This document shows positions 47,474 to 54,939 of a stretch of 64,000 nt of DNA, one piece after another (position 1 is the first letter of the stretch; every line of letters begins with the position of its first letter). The notes under the pieces are model-generated. The model made no database searches and was not told where the DNA came from. It worked only from the letters and a program-made list of their open reading frames with translations. Origin of the DNA: an uncultured Sphingomonadaceae bacterium (GTDB taxonomy: Bacteria; Pseudomonadota; Alphaproteobacteria; Sphingomonadales; Sphingomonadaceae); the NCBI GenBank assembly GCA_947489315.1, contig CANLCX010000001.1:127501-191500 (forward strand). Direction: 5' to 3'. Position numbers and translations under genes: made by a program.

Positions 47474-47872
47474 ATGGACCTTTACAAAGTGCTAATTGAC
47501 AAACTGAAACAACACCCAGAATTGACCTGTTTCGAGTTTCCGGGTGGCGTCCATATTGAACCGCCGTCTCCATCCGGATTCGCGATTGAACTTCGTTCTG
47601 AAGGCAAGCTATGGACGGTACACCTTGGGAATGCCGGTTTTCATGAAGAGTTTCGCTCTGCCGAAGAAGTATTGAACTTTGTTGCGTGGTGCTATTCGGG
47701 GCTCGCTCGGCTACGGGAGGTATGGCGAGGAAGCAAACCTCAAGAGGTAAGGCTTGAAGCATACGAAGATGGGAAGTGGAGTTGGGTTTCTAAAACAGGT
47801 TTTATTTTTGTGCCATTTTGGCGGCAACGACATGAAGTGCTGTTAGAAAATCCGAAACTCCTAAGGGATTAA
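47474..47872 (+). CDS. Hypothetical protein
   Basis: 132 aa, no family recognised. Mixed alpha/beta sequence with FPGGVHIEPPSPSGFAIELR, WTVHLGNAGFHEEFRSAEEVLNFVAWCYSGLARLRE and a C-terminal basic strand region. No signal peptide or membrane segment, so probably cytoplasmic. It lies between two palindrome copies (47361 and 47946), together with the next gene in an accessory-looking patch. Confidence 0.55.
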   Translation: MDLYKVLIDKLKQHPELTCFEFPGGVHIEPPSPSGFAIELRSEGKLWTVHLGNAGFHEEFRSAEEVLNFVAWCYSGLARLREVWRGSKPQEVRLEAYEDGKWSWVSKTGFIFVPFWRQRHEVLLENPKLLRD

Positions 47873-47945
47873 GGGTATCAATTCGGTTAGGGTGCGTGGG
47901 TTCGCTTCCTACCAGCTCATCCCATCAGGAACGACCAAAGCCAAT

Positions 47946-47969
47946 GTCCGCTTTCGGGATATTGCGGAC
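47946..47969. repeat. GTCCGC/GCGGAC palindrome (type 2 loop)
   Basis: GTCCGC (47946-47951), loop tttcgggatatt, GCGGAC (47964-47969). It is an intact copy between two orphan genes. Confidence 0.87.
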
Positions 47970-47975
47970 ATAGAG

Positions 47976-48374
47976 CTAGTCGAGCACACCCTCATTTAGT
48001 CCGTGTTCAATTTGTACATGATGATCTTGCTGTTTCGCCGGAGCCAAGGGGGTTCGTTTCAAATTTCCCGGTAAGGAAGTAACATCCATTTCTTTAAAAT
48101 AGCGTTTGATCGCCTGTTCATCGATCAATATTTCACCGCCGCCAGCCCAATGTCGATCCTCATTATTTTTCTTGATCCCCGAAATCCAGTACTGTTCTCC
48201 GGTCTCTATATCAAAATAGTTCGATCCAATGCCGCTGCCTTTTAGGCTTCGGAAAGCTTGCCCATTGAAATAAACGGTCGCTCCCGTTTTGGATGCTCCG
48301 CCAATACCAATCCAAGCTGGACCATCATCGGAGTGACCGGATTTCTGTTCCACATATATAAGGCGATCTTTCAT
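47976..48374 (-). CDS. Small conserved hypothetical protein
   Basis: 132 aa. The block YVEQKSGHSDDGPAWIGIGGASKTGATVYFNGQAFRSLKG...NYFDIETGEQYWISGIKKNNEDRHWAGGG resembles a small cytoplasmic protein seen in many bacteria with no known function. The N-terminal two thirds look like a compact beta-rich domain. It is flanked by palindrome copies on both sides (47946 and 48416). Confidence 0.65.
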   Translation of the reverse strand: MKDRLIYVEQKSGHSDDGPAWIGIGGASKTGATVYFNGQAFRSLKGSGIGSNYFDIETGEQYWISGIKKNNEDRHWAGGGEILIDEQAIKRYFKEMDVTSLPGNLKRTPLAPAKQQDHHVQIEHGLNEGVLD

Positions 48375-48415
48375 GATATCTTGAAAACAGAACCTAGGTT
48401 GAAATGCAAGCTAAT

Positions 48416-48440
48416 GTCCGCTTTCGGGATATAGCCGCCA
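48416..48440. repeat. Degenerate GTCCGC palindrome (type 2 loop)
   Basis: gtccgctttcgggatatagccgcca: left arm intact, right arm changed to GCCGCC. Confidence 0.7.
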
Positions 48441-48491
48441 CTAATCCTCCGACCTCCAAATCAGAAAAATAACCAAATAGGCACAAAACAC

Positions 48492-48520
48492 TTGACATCG
48501 TCACGCTGTTTAGGTACATA
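48492..48520 (+). promoter_or_regulatory. Strong sigma-70 promoter upstream of GTA-like genes
   Basis: TTGACA (48492-48497), 17-nt spacer, TACATA (48515-48520). It precedes a structured leader and the terminase genes. A start point near 48527 is predicted. Confidence 0.65.
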
Positions 48521-48546
48521 TCAGGAGCATCGAGAAATTGTGATTC

Positions 48547-48615
48547 GGGCCGAGCGGCTCTGAAACAAGGCGGTCCCGGCGGGACGGCACCTGTTTCAGC
48601 GCACCGGCCCTTTTT
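48547..48615 (+). ncRNA. Structured leader or small RNA ending in an intrinsic terminator
   Basis: Nested pairings: GGGCCG/CGGCCC (48547-48552 with 48605-48610), CTGAAACA/TGTTTCAG (48560-48567 with 48592-48599) and GTCCC/GGGAC (48573-48577 with 48581-48585), followed by TTTTT (48611-48615). With the promoter just upstream this would give a ~90-nt transcript, or act as an attenuator for the gene starting at 48656. Family not recognised. Confidence 0.55.
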
Positions 48616-48655
48616 AATGCCTGCGGTCCTACGCGATCCGGGCGTGAGGATAGAT

Positions 48656-49147
48656 ATGGCTGAAACAAATAAAGACCCAATACGGGATATCCGCGAAGAC
48701 CATTATGCCGCCAAGCGTGCGGCTTTTCTGGAGCATTTGGCGATCTCGTCGAGCGTCAAGGAATCCATGGCCATTGCCGATATTGCCAGTTCCACGCTCT
48801 ATAAATGGAAGAGGAACGATCCCGATTTCGAGGTCGCCTGGATGAAAGCGCTGGCCGAAGGCTATGCGTTGCTCGAAATGGAAATGCTCGAACGCGCCCG
48901 CGCCGGCGTGGAGCGCAAGATTTTCTATCATGGCGAGCATAGAGAGACGGTCCGCGACTATGATCACAAAACGGCGCTGGTCCTTTTGCGCATGCATAAA
49001 GAGTCGGTGGCCTTGGTGCGCGCGGCGCAAGCGGAACTGGCGGGGGAGCCTGAGCCGGTGCGCGATACGCTGGAGGAGAAGCTGAAAAAAATTAACCAGC
49101 GGCTGCGCGCCTTTCGACAGGAAGAGCGACGAAAGGAGGGCGGTTGA
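48656..49147 (+). CDS. Small terminase-like / GTA gene 1-like protein
   Basis: 163 aa from ATG 48656. A helix-turn-helix region (SSVKESMAIADIASSTLYKWKRNDPDFEVAWMKA) is followed by a long helical region (EGYALLEMEMLERARAG..) and a charged C-terminus. This layout fits the DNA-recognition subunit of phage terminases, and its stop overlaps the start of the large terminase (TGATG). In sphingomonad GTA clusters a gene like this precedes the terminase. Assignment rests on context and HTH. Confidence 0.65.
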   Translation: MAETNKDPIRDIREDHYAAKRAAFLEHLAISSSVKESMAIADIASSTLYKWKRNDPDFEVAWMKALAEGYALLEMEMLERARAGVERKIFYHGEHRETVRDYDHKTALVLLRMHKESVALVRAAQAELAGEPEPVRDTLEEKLKKINQRLRAFRQEERRKEGG

Positions 49148-50595
49148 TGGCAGATGATGTCCAGACCGTTCACGAGATTTTTGCGCTCAAGCCGAAAGAG
49201 AAGGAATTTTTCCTCGGCGAGCTCAGCAAAATGGATGCGCAAACCCGCCTGGCATATGAAAATAGCTGGCACCATTGGGCGCGCGATGAACAATTGGCGC
49301 CGGCGGGCGACTGGACTGTCTGGCTGGTCATGGCCGGTCGCGGCTTTGGCAAGACCCGCGCGGGCGCCGAATGGGTGCGCGCGATTGCCGAAGCCGACGG
49401 TAGCGCGCGCTTTGCTTTGGTCGGCGCGAATTTTGCCGAGACGCGGATGGTGATGGTGGAGGGCGAAAGCGGCCTGCTGTCGATCGCGCCGCCGAAAAAC
49501 CGGCCGATCTGGGAACCGTCCTTAAAGCGCCTGCGCTGGAGTAACGGGGCGGAGGCTTATCTTTATTCGGCAGCGGAACCGGAAGGCCTGCGCGGGCCGC
49601 AGCATAGTCACAGCTGGTGCGACGAGATCGCCAAATGGTCGAATAATAGCGGGCAAGCGCTGGCGGCATGGGACAATCTGAAAATGGGATTGCGATTGGG
49701 TCAAGCCCCGAAAATTGCCGCGACAACGACGCCAAGGCCGGTGGCGCTGGTGCGGGCCTTGGTAAAAGATAAGGGCGTGGTGATCACCCGCGGCAGCACC
49801 GAAGCCAATGTCGCGAACCTGCCCGCGGCTTTCATCAAAGTGATGGAGGCCGACTATGGCGGCACGCGGCTGGGGCGGCAGGAGCTGGACGGGGAGCTGA
49901 TCGAGGAATTGGAAGGCGCGCTCTGGACAAGGGCGATGATAGAGGGGTGCCGGGTCGACCATATTCGTCATGCTGAACTTGATTCAGCATCCAGAGCGTC
50001 CAGCGAAGAGGTCTGTAGTCATCGAGACGGTGGCGAGCGATGCCCTGGATCCCGGATCAAGTCCGGGATGACGAAGGAAATGGCGGAAGGAATGACCCGC
50101 ATCGTCATCGGCGTCGACCCGCCCGCCTCGAGCAGCGGAGACGCCTGCGGGATCATTGTCGCTGCCCAGCGCGCGGACCATAAGGCCGTGATCCTCGCCG
50201 ATTGCAGTGTTGAGAAAGCCAGCCCTGAAAAATGGGCCAGAGCAGTTGCCGATGTCGCGCAAGTCTGGGGCGCTGACCGGGTGATTGCCGAAGCCAATCA
50301 GGGCGGGGCGATGGTGAAATCGGTTCTGCAAGCGGCGGACATTACGCTGCCGGTACGATTGGTACATGCCTCACGCGGCAAAGTCGCCAGAGCGGAACCG
50401 GTGGCCGCGCTTTATGAGGCGGGACGGGTGTTTCACGCCGGCGCTTTCCCGCGTCTGGAGGACGAACTTTGCGGACTGCTCATCGGCGGAGGCTATGAAG
50501 GGCCGGGGCGCTCGCCGGACCGGGCGGACGCGCTGGTTTATGCGCTGACGGAATTGATGTTGGGTAAGAGGCGGGAGCCAAGGGTGCGGGTTTAG
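49147..50595 (+). CDS. GTA/phage large terminase with in-frame repeat insertion
   Basis: 482 aa. The N-terminal packaging ATPase shows Walker A VMAGRGFGKTRAGAEWV and HSHSWCDEIAKWSNN (Walker B region); the C-terminal RNase H-like nuclease shows IVIGVDPPAS (first Asp), VIAEANQGGAMV (second acidic site) and SPDRADALVYAL (third). Between the two domains, residues ~274-309 are translated repeat DNA (HAELDSASRASSEE... RIKSGMTKE). The repeat keeps the frame. Homology is to the RcGTA-type terminase, but the downstream capsid genes are missing. Confidence 0.85.
   Translation: MADDVQTVHEIFALKPKEKEFFLGELSKMDAQTRLAYENSWHHWARDEQLAPAGDWTVWLVMAGRGFGKTRAGAEWVRAIAEADGSARFALVGANFAETRMVMVEGESGLLSIAPPKNRPIWEPSLKRLRWSNGAEAYLYSAAEPEGLRGPQHSHSWCDEIAKWSNNSGQALAAWDNLKMGLRLGQAPKIAATTTPRPVALVRALVKDKGVVITRGSTEANVANLPAAFIKVMEADYGGTRLGRQELDGELIEELEGALWTRAMIEGCRVDHIRHAELDSASRASSEEVCSHRDGGERCPGSRIKSGMTKEMAEGMTRIVIGVDPPASSSGDACGIIVAAQRADHKAVILADCSVEKASPEKWARAVADVAQVWGADRVIAEANQGGAMVKSVLQAADITLPVRLVHASRGKVARAEPVAALYEAGRVFHAGAFPRLEDELCGLLIGGGYEGPGRSPDRADALVYALTELMLGKRREPRVRV
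49966..50073. repeat. Palindromic repeat inside the terminase gene
   Basis: 108 nt (36 codons). Outer ends CGTCAT/ATGACG (49966-49971 with 50068-50073); inner hairpins TGCTGAA...TTCAGCA (49971-49989) and ATCCCGGA...TCCGGGAT (50049-50069). No stop in the terminase frame. Confidence 0.85.
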
Positions 50596-50612
50596 GTTGA
50601 ATTTAGAGCGTT

Positions 50613-50689
50613 GTGCTCCGCACTTGATGCGGAGCCCAGGGTAGACGGACGCGACAGCCATCCTACGCTCCGCATCAAGTGCGGAGCAC
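50613..50689. repeat. Palindromic repeat, 'ctccgcacttgatgcggag' family
   Basis: GTGCTCCGCACTTGATGCGG at 50613 and its reverse complement ending at 50689. It is nearly the same as 37394-37470 and lies between the terminase and the broken portal gene. Confidence 0.9.
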
Positions 50690-50719
50690 GGCAGCGCGAA
50701 ACTTTAACGAGGAATAATC

Positions 50720-51424
50720 ATGAACATTTGGGATAGTCTAACGCTCGCCTTCAAGGGCGGGGGTGGTCACACAAAGCCGCCTTTGGGGCGCAGCTATATT
50801 GGCACCTATGGGGGCGCTTCTTTTTCGGGAGAGGCGCCCTTTTCTTATGAGGGGCGCGTGCGCGACGCTTACGTCAACAACGCTATTGCCCAGCGGGCGG
50901 TGCGGATTGTCGCCGAGGGTGAGGGAATAAACAAAAACCCGCGCCCGGCGCTTGAGGTTCCAATAAAAACTCTCCCCCCTCTCCCACAACAATCAACTCA
51001 CACCAAAGCGCATCAGCTTGATCGCTTCACTGTTCATCACCTGCCTCGCTGCGCTCGGATGATGGTCTTGAGGGTATCCCGGTCGATCAACGAGCCGGGC
51101 CGGGCATTGAAACCTTGGTCTCCGGTTCATCCGCGCTATGTGTTTAACGCGCAGGGTGATCTGGAAATTGGCTGGACCCGGCGGTCGCGTGCGGGTTTGA
51201 TGTGGCCGGATAATATCGAAATACCGTTGGCGGAAGAGACCGAACAATACCGGGTGGTTGTGGGGACGAGTGTAATGCTCGAACCAACCCAACCATCGGC
51301 CGTTATTCCGGCGGATCAAGTGCAGGACTATCGCGATTCCGGTGCAACAACGCTGTCGCTGGAAGTGCGGCAAGTCGGCCGTCACACTATCTCTGACCCG
51401 TTATCTTTCACCGTGTCGATATAG
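50720..51424 (+). pseudogene. Chimeric remnant: GTA portal N-terminus joined to tail-tip (gp15-like) C-terminus
   Basis: 234 codons open. Residues 1-~72 (FKGGGGHTKPPLGRSYIGTYGG, YEGRVRDAYVNNAIAQRAVRIVAEGEG) match the start of HK97-type GTA portal proteins. Residues ~74-125 are repeat-like or non-coding sequence that happens to be open, starting with the gcgcccggcgcttgagg repeat end. Residues ~128-234 (ALKPWSPVHPRYVFNAQGDLEIGWTRRSR...ADQVQDYRDSGATTLSLEVRQVG) match the C-terminus of the large GTA tail protein with a TIM-barrel domain. Everything normally between (protease, capsid, tail genes) is deleted. Confidence 0.75.
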
Positions 51425-51467
51425 CAGTCCTATCCCGGCGCCCTCTCGTCTATTCAAAGGAAAGCAA

Positions 51468-51920
51468 ATGACAATATTTGAGACAGCCCGTTTTGCATTA
51501 CCGCTACTGGCGGCAGGACAGGCACATAAGGAGCTATTTCATAATGACGCGCTCATATTACTTGATTTTTTAATGCATCCGGTGGTCCAGGCTGTGGCAG
51601 ATGACCCCCAGTCATTGTCGCCTGTGGCAGGTCAATGCTGGTTGGTCGGCCCTTCCGCTGTCGCCGACTGGAGCGGCAAGGACAATCAGATTGCGGGATG
51701 GTCAGCTGGTGGATGGCATTTCATTAAGCCACAGGAAACAATGAAGATTATGGTCGTTGAGAAGAGACAGTCAGCAATTTTCCAGAATGACAGCTGGCAT
51801 TTTATCGCGACGATCGATGCGCCAGTGGGTGGAGCAATTGCCGATTTAGAGGCCCGATCAGCGATTGATTCGATATTGAGCGCTTTAAGAACAGCGGCGA
51901 TTCTGCCGCAAATACCGTAA
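51468..51920 (+). CDS. DUF2793 protein (GTA tail-associated)
   Basis: 150 aa from ATG 51468, preceded by aaagg. DUF2793 signature: ARFALPLLAAGQAHKELFHNDALILLDFLMHPVVQAV, then CWLVGPSAVADWSGKDNQIAGWSAGGWHFI. In sphingomonad and rhodobacterial GTA clusters it follows the tail-tip gene, as here, which supports the reading of the preceding remnant. It is probably a receptor-binding or fibre-attachment protein that has lost its particle. Confidence 0.85.
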   Translation: MTIFETARFALPLLAAGQAHKELFHNDALILLDFLMHPVVQAVADDPQSLSPVAGQCWLVGPSAVADWSGKDNQIAGWSAGGWHFIKPQETMKIMVVEKRQSAIFQNDSWHFIATIDAPVGGAIADLEARSAIDSILSALRTAAILPQIP

Positions 51921-52034
51921 GATGATTCTGGTTTCGGCTCACAATTGACCCTGTTTGCAGCACCTTAGAAGTCGTTTTTCCCGTTAAATCACGAAAATGG
52001 CGACATTTTCGCAACAGTTACGCGATTTGTCGGC

Positions 52035-52063
52035 TTGCACTGCCTTGGGGGAAAGGTTACAAA
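52035..52063 (+). promoter_or_regulatory. Promoter of the ompA-like gene
   Basis: TTGCAC (52035-52040), 17-nt spacer, TACAAA (52058-52063), about 40 nt before the ATG, with aaggggaat as ribosome site. Confidence 0.55.
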
Positions 52064-52103
52064 GCGCCGTGAATTCAGAACCTAAATGAGAAGGGGAATA
52101 TAA

Positions 52104-53210
52104 ATGCGGAAGCTTGCCATAGGATTGGCGCTTGCCTCCACGGCGCTCGCTTCACCTGCTCTGGCCCGTGATGGCCAGTGGTATGTGGGCGTAGAAGGCG
52201 GCGCGATGCTGGTTGAAGATATTACATCCGATATCGGTACAAATAGTAATGCGTCAGAAGTTGACCACGATGCTGGTTATGATTTCGACGGTATTGTCGG
52301 TTATGACTTCGGCGGTTTCCGTTTGGAAACAGAAGTTGCTTATAAATCAGCAGCTGCTGATCGGCTTCAAGTCGGTGCCCCTGGTATTCCGTCGACGGCT
52401 GCTGGCGGCGGTGTTTTTGCCGGCACCACGCCTATTAACGGCGAAGTCAATGCTTTGAGCTTCATGCTCAACGGCATGCTCGACTTTGGCGATGATGACG
52501 GCATTCAAGGCTTTGTTGGCGGCGGTGTTGGTGTAGCTCGTACTGAGATTACCAATATTTTCGCTGGTCCTTATCTTGATGATTCGGACACTGGTTTTGC
52601 TTGGCAGGCTATTGCGGGTATCCGCGCGCCATTGAGCGATAGCTGGGACGTTGGTCTGAAATATCGTTTCTTCAATGCTGACAAGATCGACCTTGTTGAT
52701 CAAGTTGGTAACGATGTCAGCACCCGTCTGCGCACCCATTCGATTTTGGGTAGCTTGATCTACAACTTCGGCGGCGAACCAGAGGCACCACCTCCACCGC
52801 CTCCTCCGCCACCACCACCACCGCCTCCACCACCACCGCCGCCTCCACCGGCTGCTGTGTGTGCGCCTGGACCGTATATTGTGTTCTTTGACTGGGATCA
52901 GTCAGACATCACGCCAGAAGCTGCTACAGTTCTGGACAATGCGGTTACAGCCTATGGTGATTGTGGTTCGGCTCAGGTTATGTTGGCGGGTCACGCTGAT
53001 AAATCTGGTTCAGCTAGCTACAATGTTGGTTTGTCCCAACGTCGTAACGCTTCGGTTCGGGCTTATCTCGAATCACGCGGCATCGGCGGCGGAGCGATCT
53101 CCAGCGAAGCCTTTGGTGAATCACGTCCTCGCGTTGAAACCGCAGACGGCGTTCGTGAGCCACAGAACCGGCGTGTTGAAGTTATGTATGGTCCTGGTTC
53201 AGGAAACTAA
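52104..53210 (+). CDS. OmpA family outer-membrane protein
   Basis: 368 aa with a signal peptide (GLALASTALASPALA). An 8-stranded beta-barrel occupies residues ~25-220 (GQWYVGVEGGAMLVED ... LIYNFGGE). Then comes a run of more than 20 prolines and a C-terminal OmpA/MotB peptidoglycan-binding domain (IVFFDWDQSDITPEAATVLD, LAGHADKSGSASYNVGLSQRRNASVRAYLESRGI, EPQNRRVEV). It anchors the outer membrane to peptidoglycan. Own promoter and terminator. Confidence 0.95.
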   Translation: MRKLAIGLALASTALASPALARDGQWYVGVEGGAMLVEDITSDIGTNSNASEVDHDAGYDFDGIVGYDFGGFRLETEVAYKSAAADRLQVGAPGIPSTAAGGGVFAGTTPINGEVNALSFMLNGMLDFGDDDGIQGFVGGGVGVARTEITNIFAGPYLDDSDTGFAWQAIAGIRAPLSDSWDVGLKYRFFNADKIDLVDQVGNDVSTRLRTHSILGSLIYNFGGEPEAPPPPPPPPPPPPPPPPPPPPPAAVCAPGPYIVFFDWDQSDITPEAATVLDNAVTAYGDCGSAQVMLAGHADKSGSASYNVGLSQRRNASVRAYLESRGIGGGAISSEAFGESRPRVETADGVREPQNRRVEVMYGPGSGN

Positions 53211-53233
53211 TAACTTTCAATCTCGATTTAATG

Positions 53234-53264
53234 AAAAGGGCTGGTCTTCGGACCGGCCCTTTTT
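53234..53264 (+). terminator. Intrinsic terminator after the ompA-like gene
   Basis: aaaagggctggtc - ttcg - gaccggccctttttg: a stable UUCG-loop hairpin with a T-run, 25 nt after the stop. Confidence 0.9.
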
Positions 53265-53398
53265 GTTTGTGCGGTAGACGCGCTGTGCTTAACATTCCAC
53301 GTCTTTTTCTGCCGATCAGGATTGTCGTTTCGGTTGGTTGGTGAAGCTTTTGGTACTTGACGGCGCGGCCCAATTCATCCTTCTTATCCCAGAAGGCA

Positions 53399-53899
53399 AT
53401 GACCCGATTTTCTAAGATAAACCGGAAGCATACGGACGACTATAACCCGCATTATCAACGCCATCATCTGATACCGTTGCAAGTGGCATCGATAGCGGAT
53501 GTCATTAGACCGTTGAATAATCGGATGTCCGGCGGTTTTGATTTTGATAATTTTGATAAGAACGGTGTCCTGTTGCCTGCCAACGAGAAGTTGGCCCTGC
53601 AAACGGGGCGCCCGCTCCATCGCGGTCCCCATCCCCGTTATAACGAACTGGTCATTGATCGTTTGCTTCTCATCATCAGGCTAAGTGACAAGATCGCAAA
53701 CGGTCATCAACGTCAGGCCTTTTTCCGATTCAGAATTGACCTGTTGCAACTGACCCTTCGGCGGGCTCTTATCGGCAGTGGCTTGGCGAGGCTTCGCCTC
53801 AACAAAAGGGACCCAGGTCCATCTTCCGCAGCTTTTAGAGGCTTGGATGCCTGTATCGATATACTGTCGATGCACACCCAATGGCCACCGCTAAGATAA
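53399..53899 (+). CDS. AHH-type nuclease-like protein
   Basis: 166 aa from ATG 53399 (a TTG at 53357 is in frame). The segment YNPHYQRHHLIPLQV with paired His, followed by FDNFDKNGVLLPANEKLA and HRGPHPRYNELV, fits the AHH subgroup of HNH/Endonuclease VII nucleases (PF14412). Such domains are often C-terminal toxins of polymorphic systems; here the domain stands almost alone, without a signal peptide or an evident immunity gene. The function is not proven. It is convergent with purQ. Confidence 0.7.
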   Translation: MTRFSKINRKHTDDYNPHYQRHHLIPLQVASIADVIRPLNNRMSGGFDFDNFDKNGVLLPANEKLALQTGRPLHRGPHPRYNELVIDRLLLIIRLSDKIANGHQRQAFFRFRIDLLQLTLRRALIGSGLARLRLNKRDPGPSSAAFRGLDACIDILSMHTQWPPLR

Positions 53900-53907
53900 G
53901 GGTCCGA

Positions 53908-54564
53908 TCAGCTCAACAGGCTCTGGAAAAGTCGCAAGCCATCGGTTCCGCCATGTTTGCTATCTATGGCGCGTTCGGGATGTGGCATCATGCCCAGGAC
54001 ATTGCCTTGTTCATTCAAAATGCCCGCAATATGACGTGCTGATCCATTGATATTTTCGGCATAGCGAAACGCAATCTGGTCATTATCTTCCAAGCTATCC
54101 AAACTATCATCATCGGCAAAATAATTGCCGTCATGATGGGCTACCGGAATGGTAATGGGTTGATCTTTCTCATAACCGGATGTGAAAATTGAATCTGACT
54201 TTGCAACAGACAGATCGACGTCCTTGCAAACAAAGTCGATTTTTTCATTTCGCATCAACGCGCCCGGCAACAAGCCTATTTCCGTCAAAATCTGGAAACC
54301 GTTGCAAACACCAAGTATTTTAACGCCTTTTTCGGCTGCTTGAACGACGGCGTCGATAATATTTGCCCGAGACGCCATGGCGCCCGACCGCAGATAATCA
54401 CCATAAGAGAAACCGCCCGGAATGGCGATGATATCGAGACCGCCGGGCAGCGCACTATCGCCGTGCCAGACCATATGCGGTTTATTCCCGGTTACCGTTT
54501 CCAGCGCGACAGCCATATCGCGATCACAGTTTGAGCCGGGGAAAACAAGAACAGCAGATTTCAT
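53908..54564 (-). CDS. purQ: Phosphoribosylformylglycinamidine synthase, glutaminase subunit
   Basis: 218 aa, class I glutamine amidotransferase subunit of FGAM synthase in purine synthesis. [18 protein letters not shown] at the start, nucleophile Cys in [23 protein letters not shown] and His/Glu in [10 protein letters not shown]. Three bases after purS. PurL is not in the window. Confidence 0.96.
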   Translation of the reverse strand: MKSAVLVFPGSNCDRDMAVALETVTGNKPHMVWHGDSALPGGLDIIAIPGGFSYGDYLRSGAMASRANIIDAVVQAAEKGVKILGVCNGFQILTEIGLLPGALMRNEKIDFVCKDVDLSVAKSDSIFTSGYEKDQPITIPVAHHDGNYFADDDSLDSLEDNDQIAFRYAENINGSARHIAGILNEQGNVLGMMPHPERAIDSKHGGTDGLRLFQSLLS

Positions 54565-54567
54565 CGG

Positions 54568-54822
54568 TCAGACTTCTTCTGTCGCTTGATCGGTGAATTT
54601 CTCGATTTCAAAATTTTCGATGACGGTATTGGCCAGTAATTTTTCGCACATTTTTTCAATGTCGCTGTCGCTGGTTCCATCCTCAACATCAAGTTCAATG
54701 AGCTTGCCCGCACGCACATCATTCACGCCTTTGAAATCAAGACTTTCCAAAGCGTGGTGAATGGCTTTTCCCTGAGGGTCGAGGACACCATTTTTTAGCG
54801 TCACAAATATTCTTATCTTCAT
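54568..54822 (-). CDS. purS: Phosphoribosylformylglycinamidine synthase, PurS subunit
   Basis: 84 aa from ATG 54822 (MKIRIFVTLKNGVLDPQGKA). It is a small subunit that bridges PurQ and PurL. LDPQGKAIHHALESLDFKGVNDVRAGKLIELDVE is the family signature. It precedes purQ by 3 nt. Confidence 0.95.
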   Translation of the reverse strand: MKIRIFVTLKNGVLDPQGKAIHHALESLDFKGVNDVRAGKLIELDVEDGTSDSDIEKMCEKLLANTVIENFEIEKFTDQATEEV

Positions 54823-54939
54823 GGATCTCACTTTTCCAATGGCCGACATGATGCGCTATTTCCTATAGCGCGGTCGTCGCTGGGAGCAAGAGGTGGTTGT
54901 CAGGCGATGGGTTGAATCATAGCCGCAAGGCGTCTGCCG

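Noticed and set aside
43956-48440. Regular repeats as a CRISPR array
   Set aside because: The palindromes are hundreds to thousands of bases apart and flank genes; there is no short regular spacer arrangement and no cas gene.
48656-51920. Interpretation as an active prophage
   Set aside because: There is no integrase, lysis, capsid, or replication gene. The genes match GTA-type terminase and tail proteins with an internal deletion.
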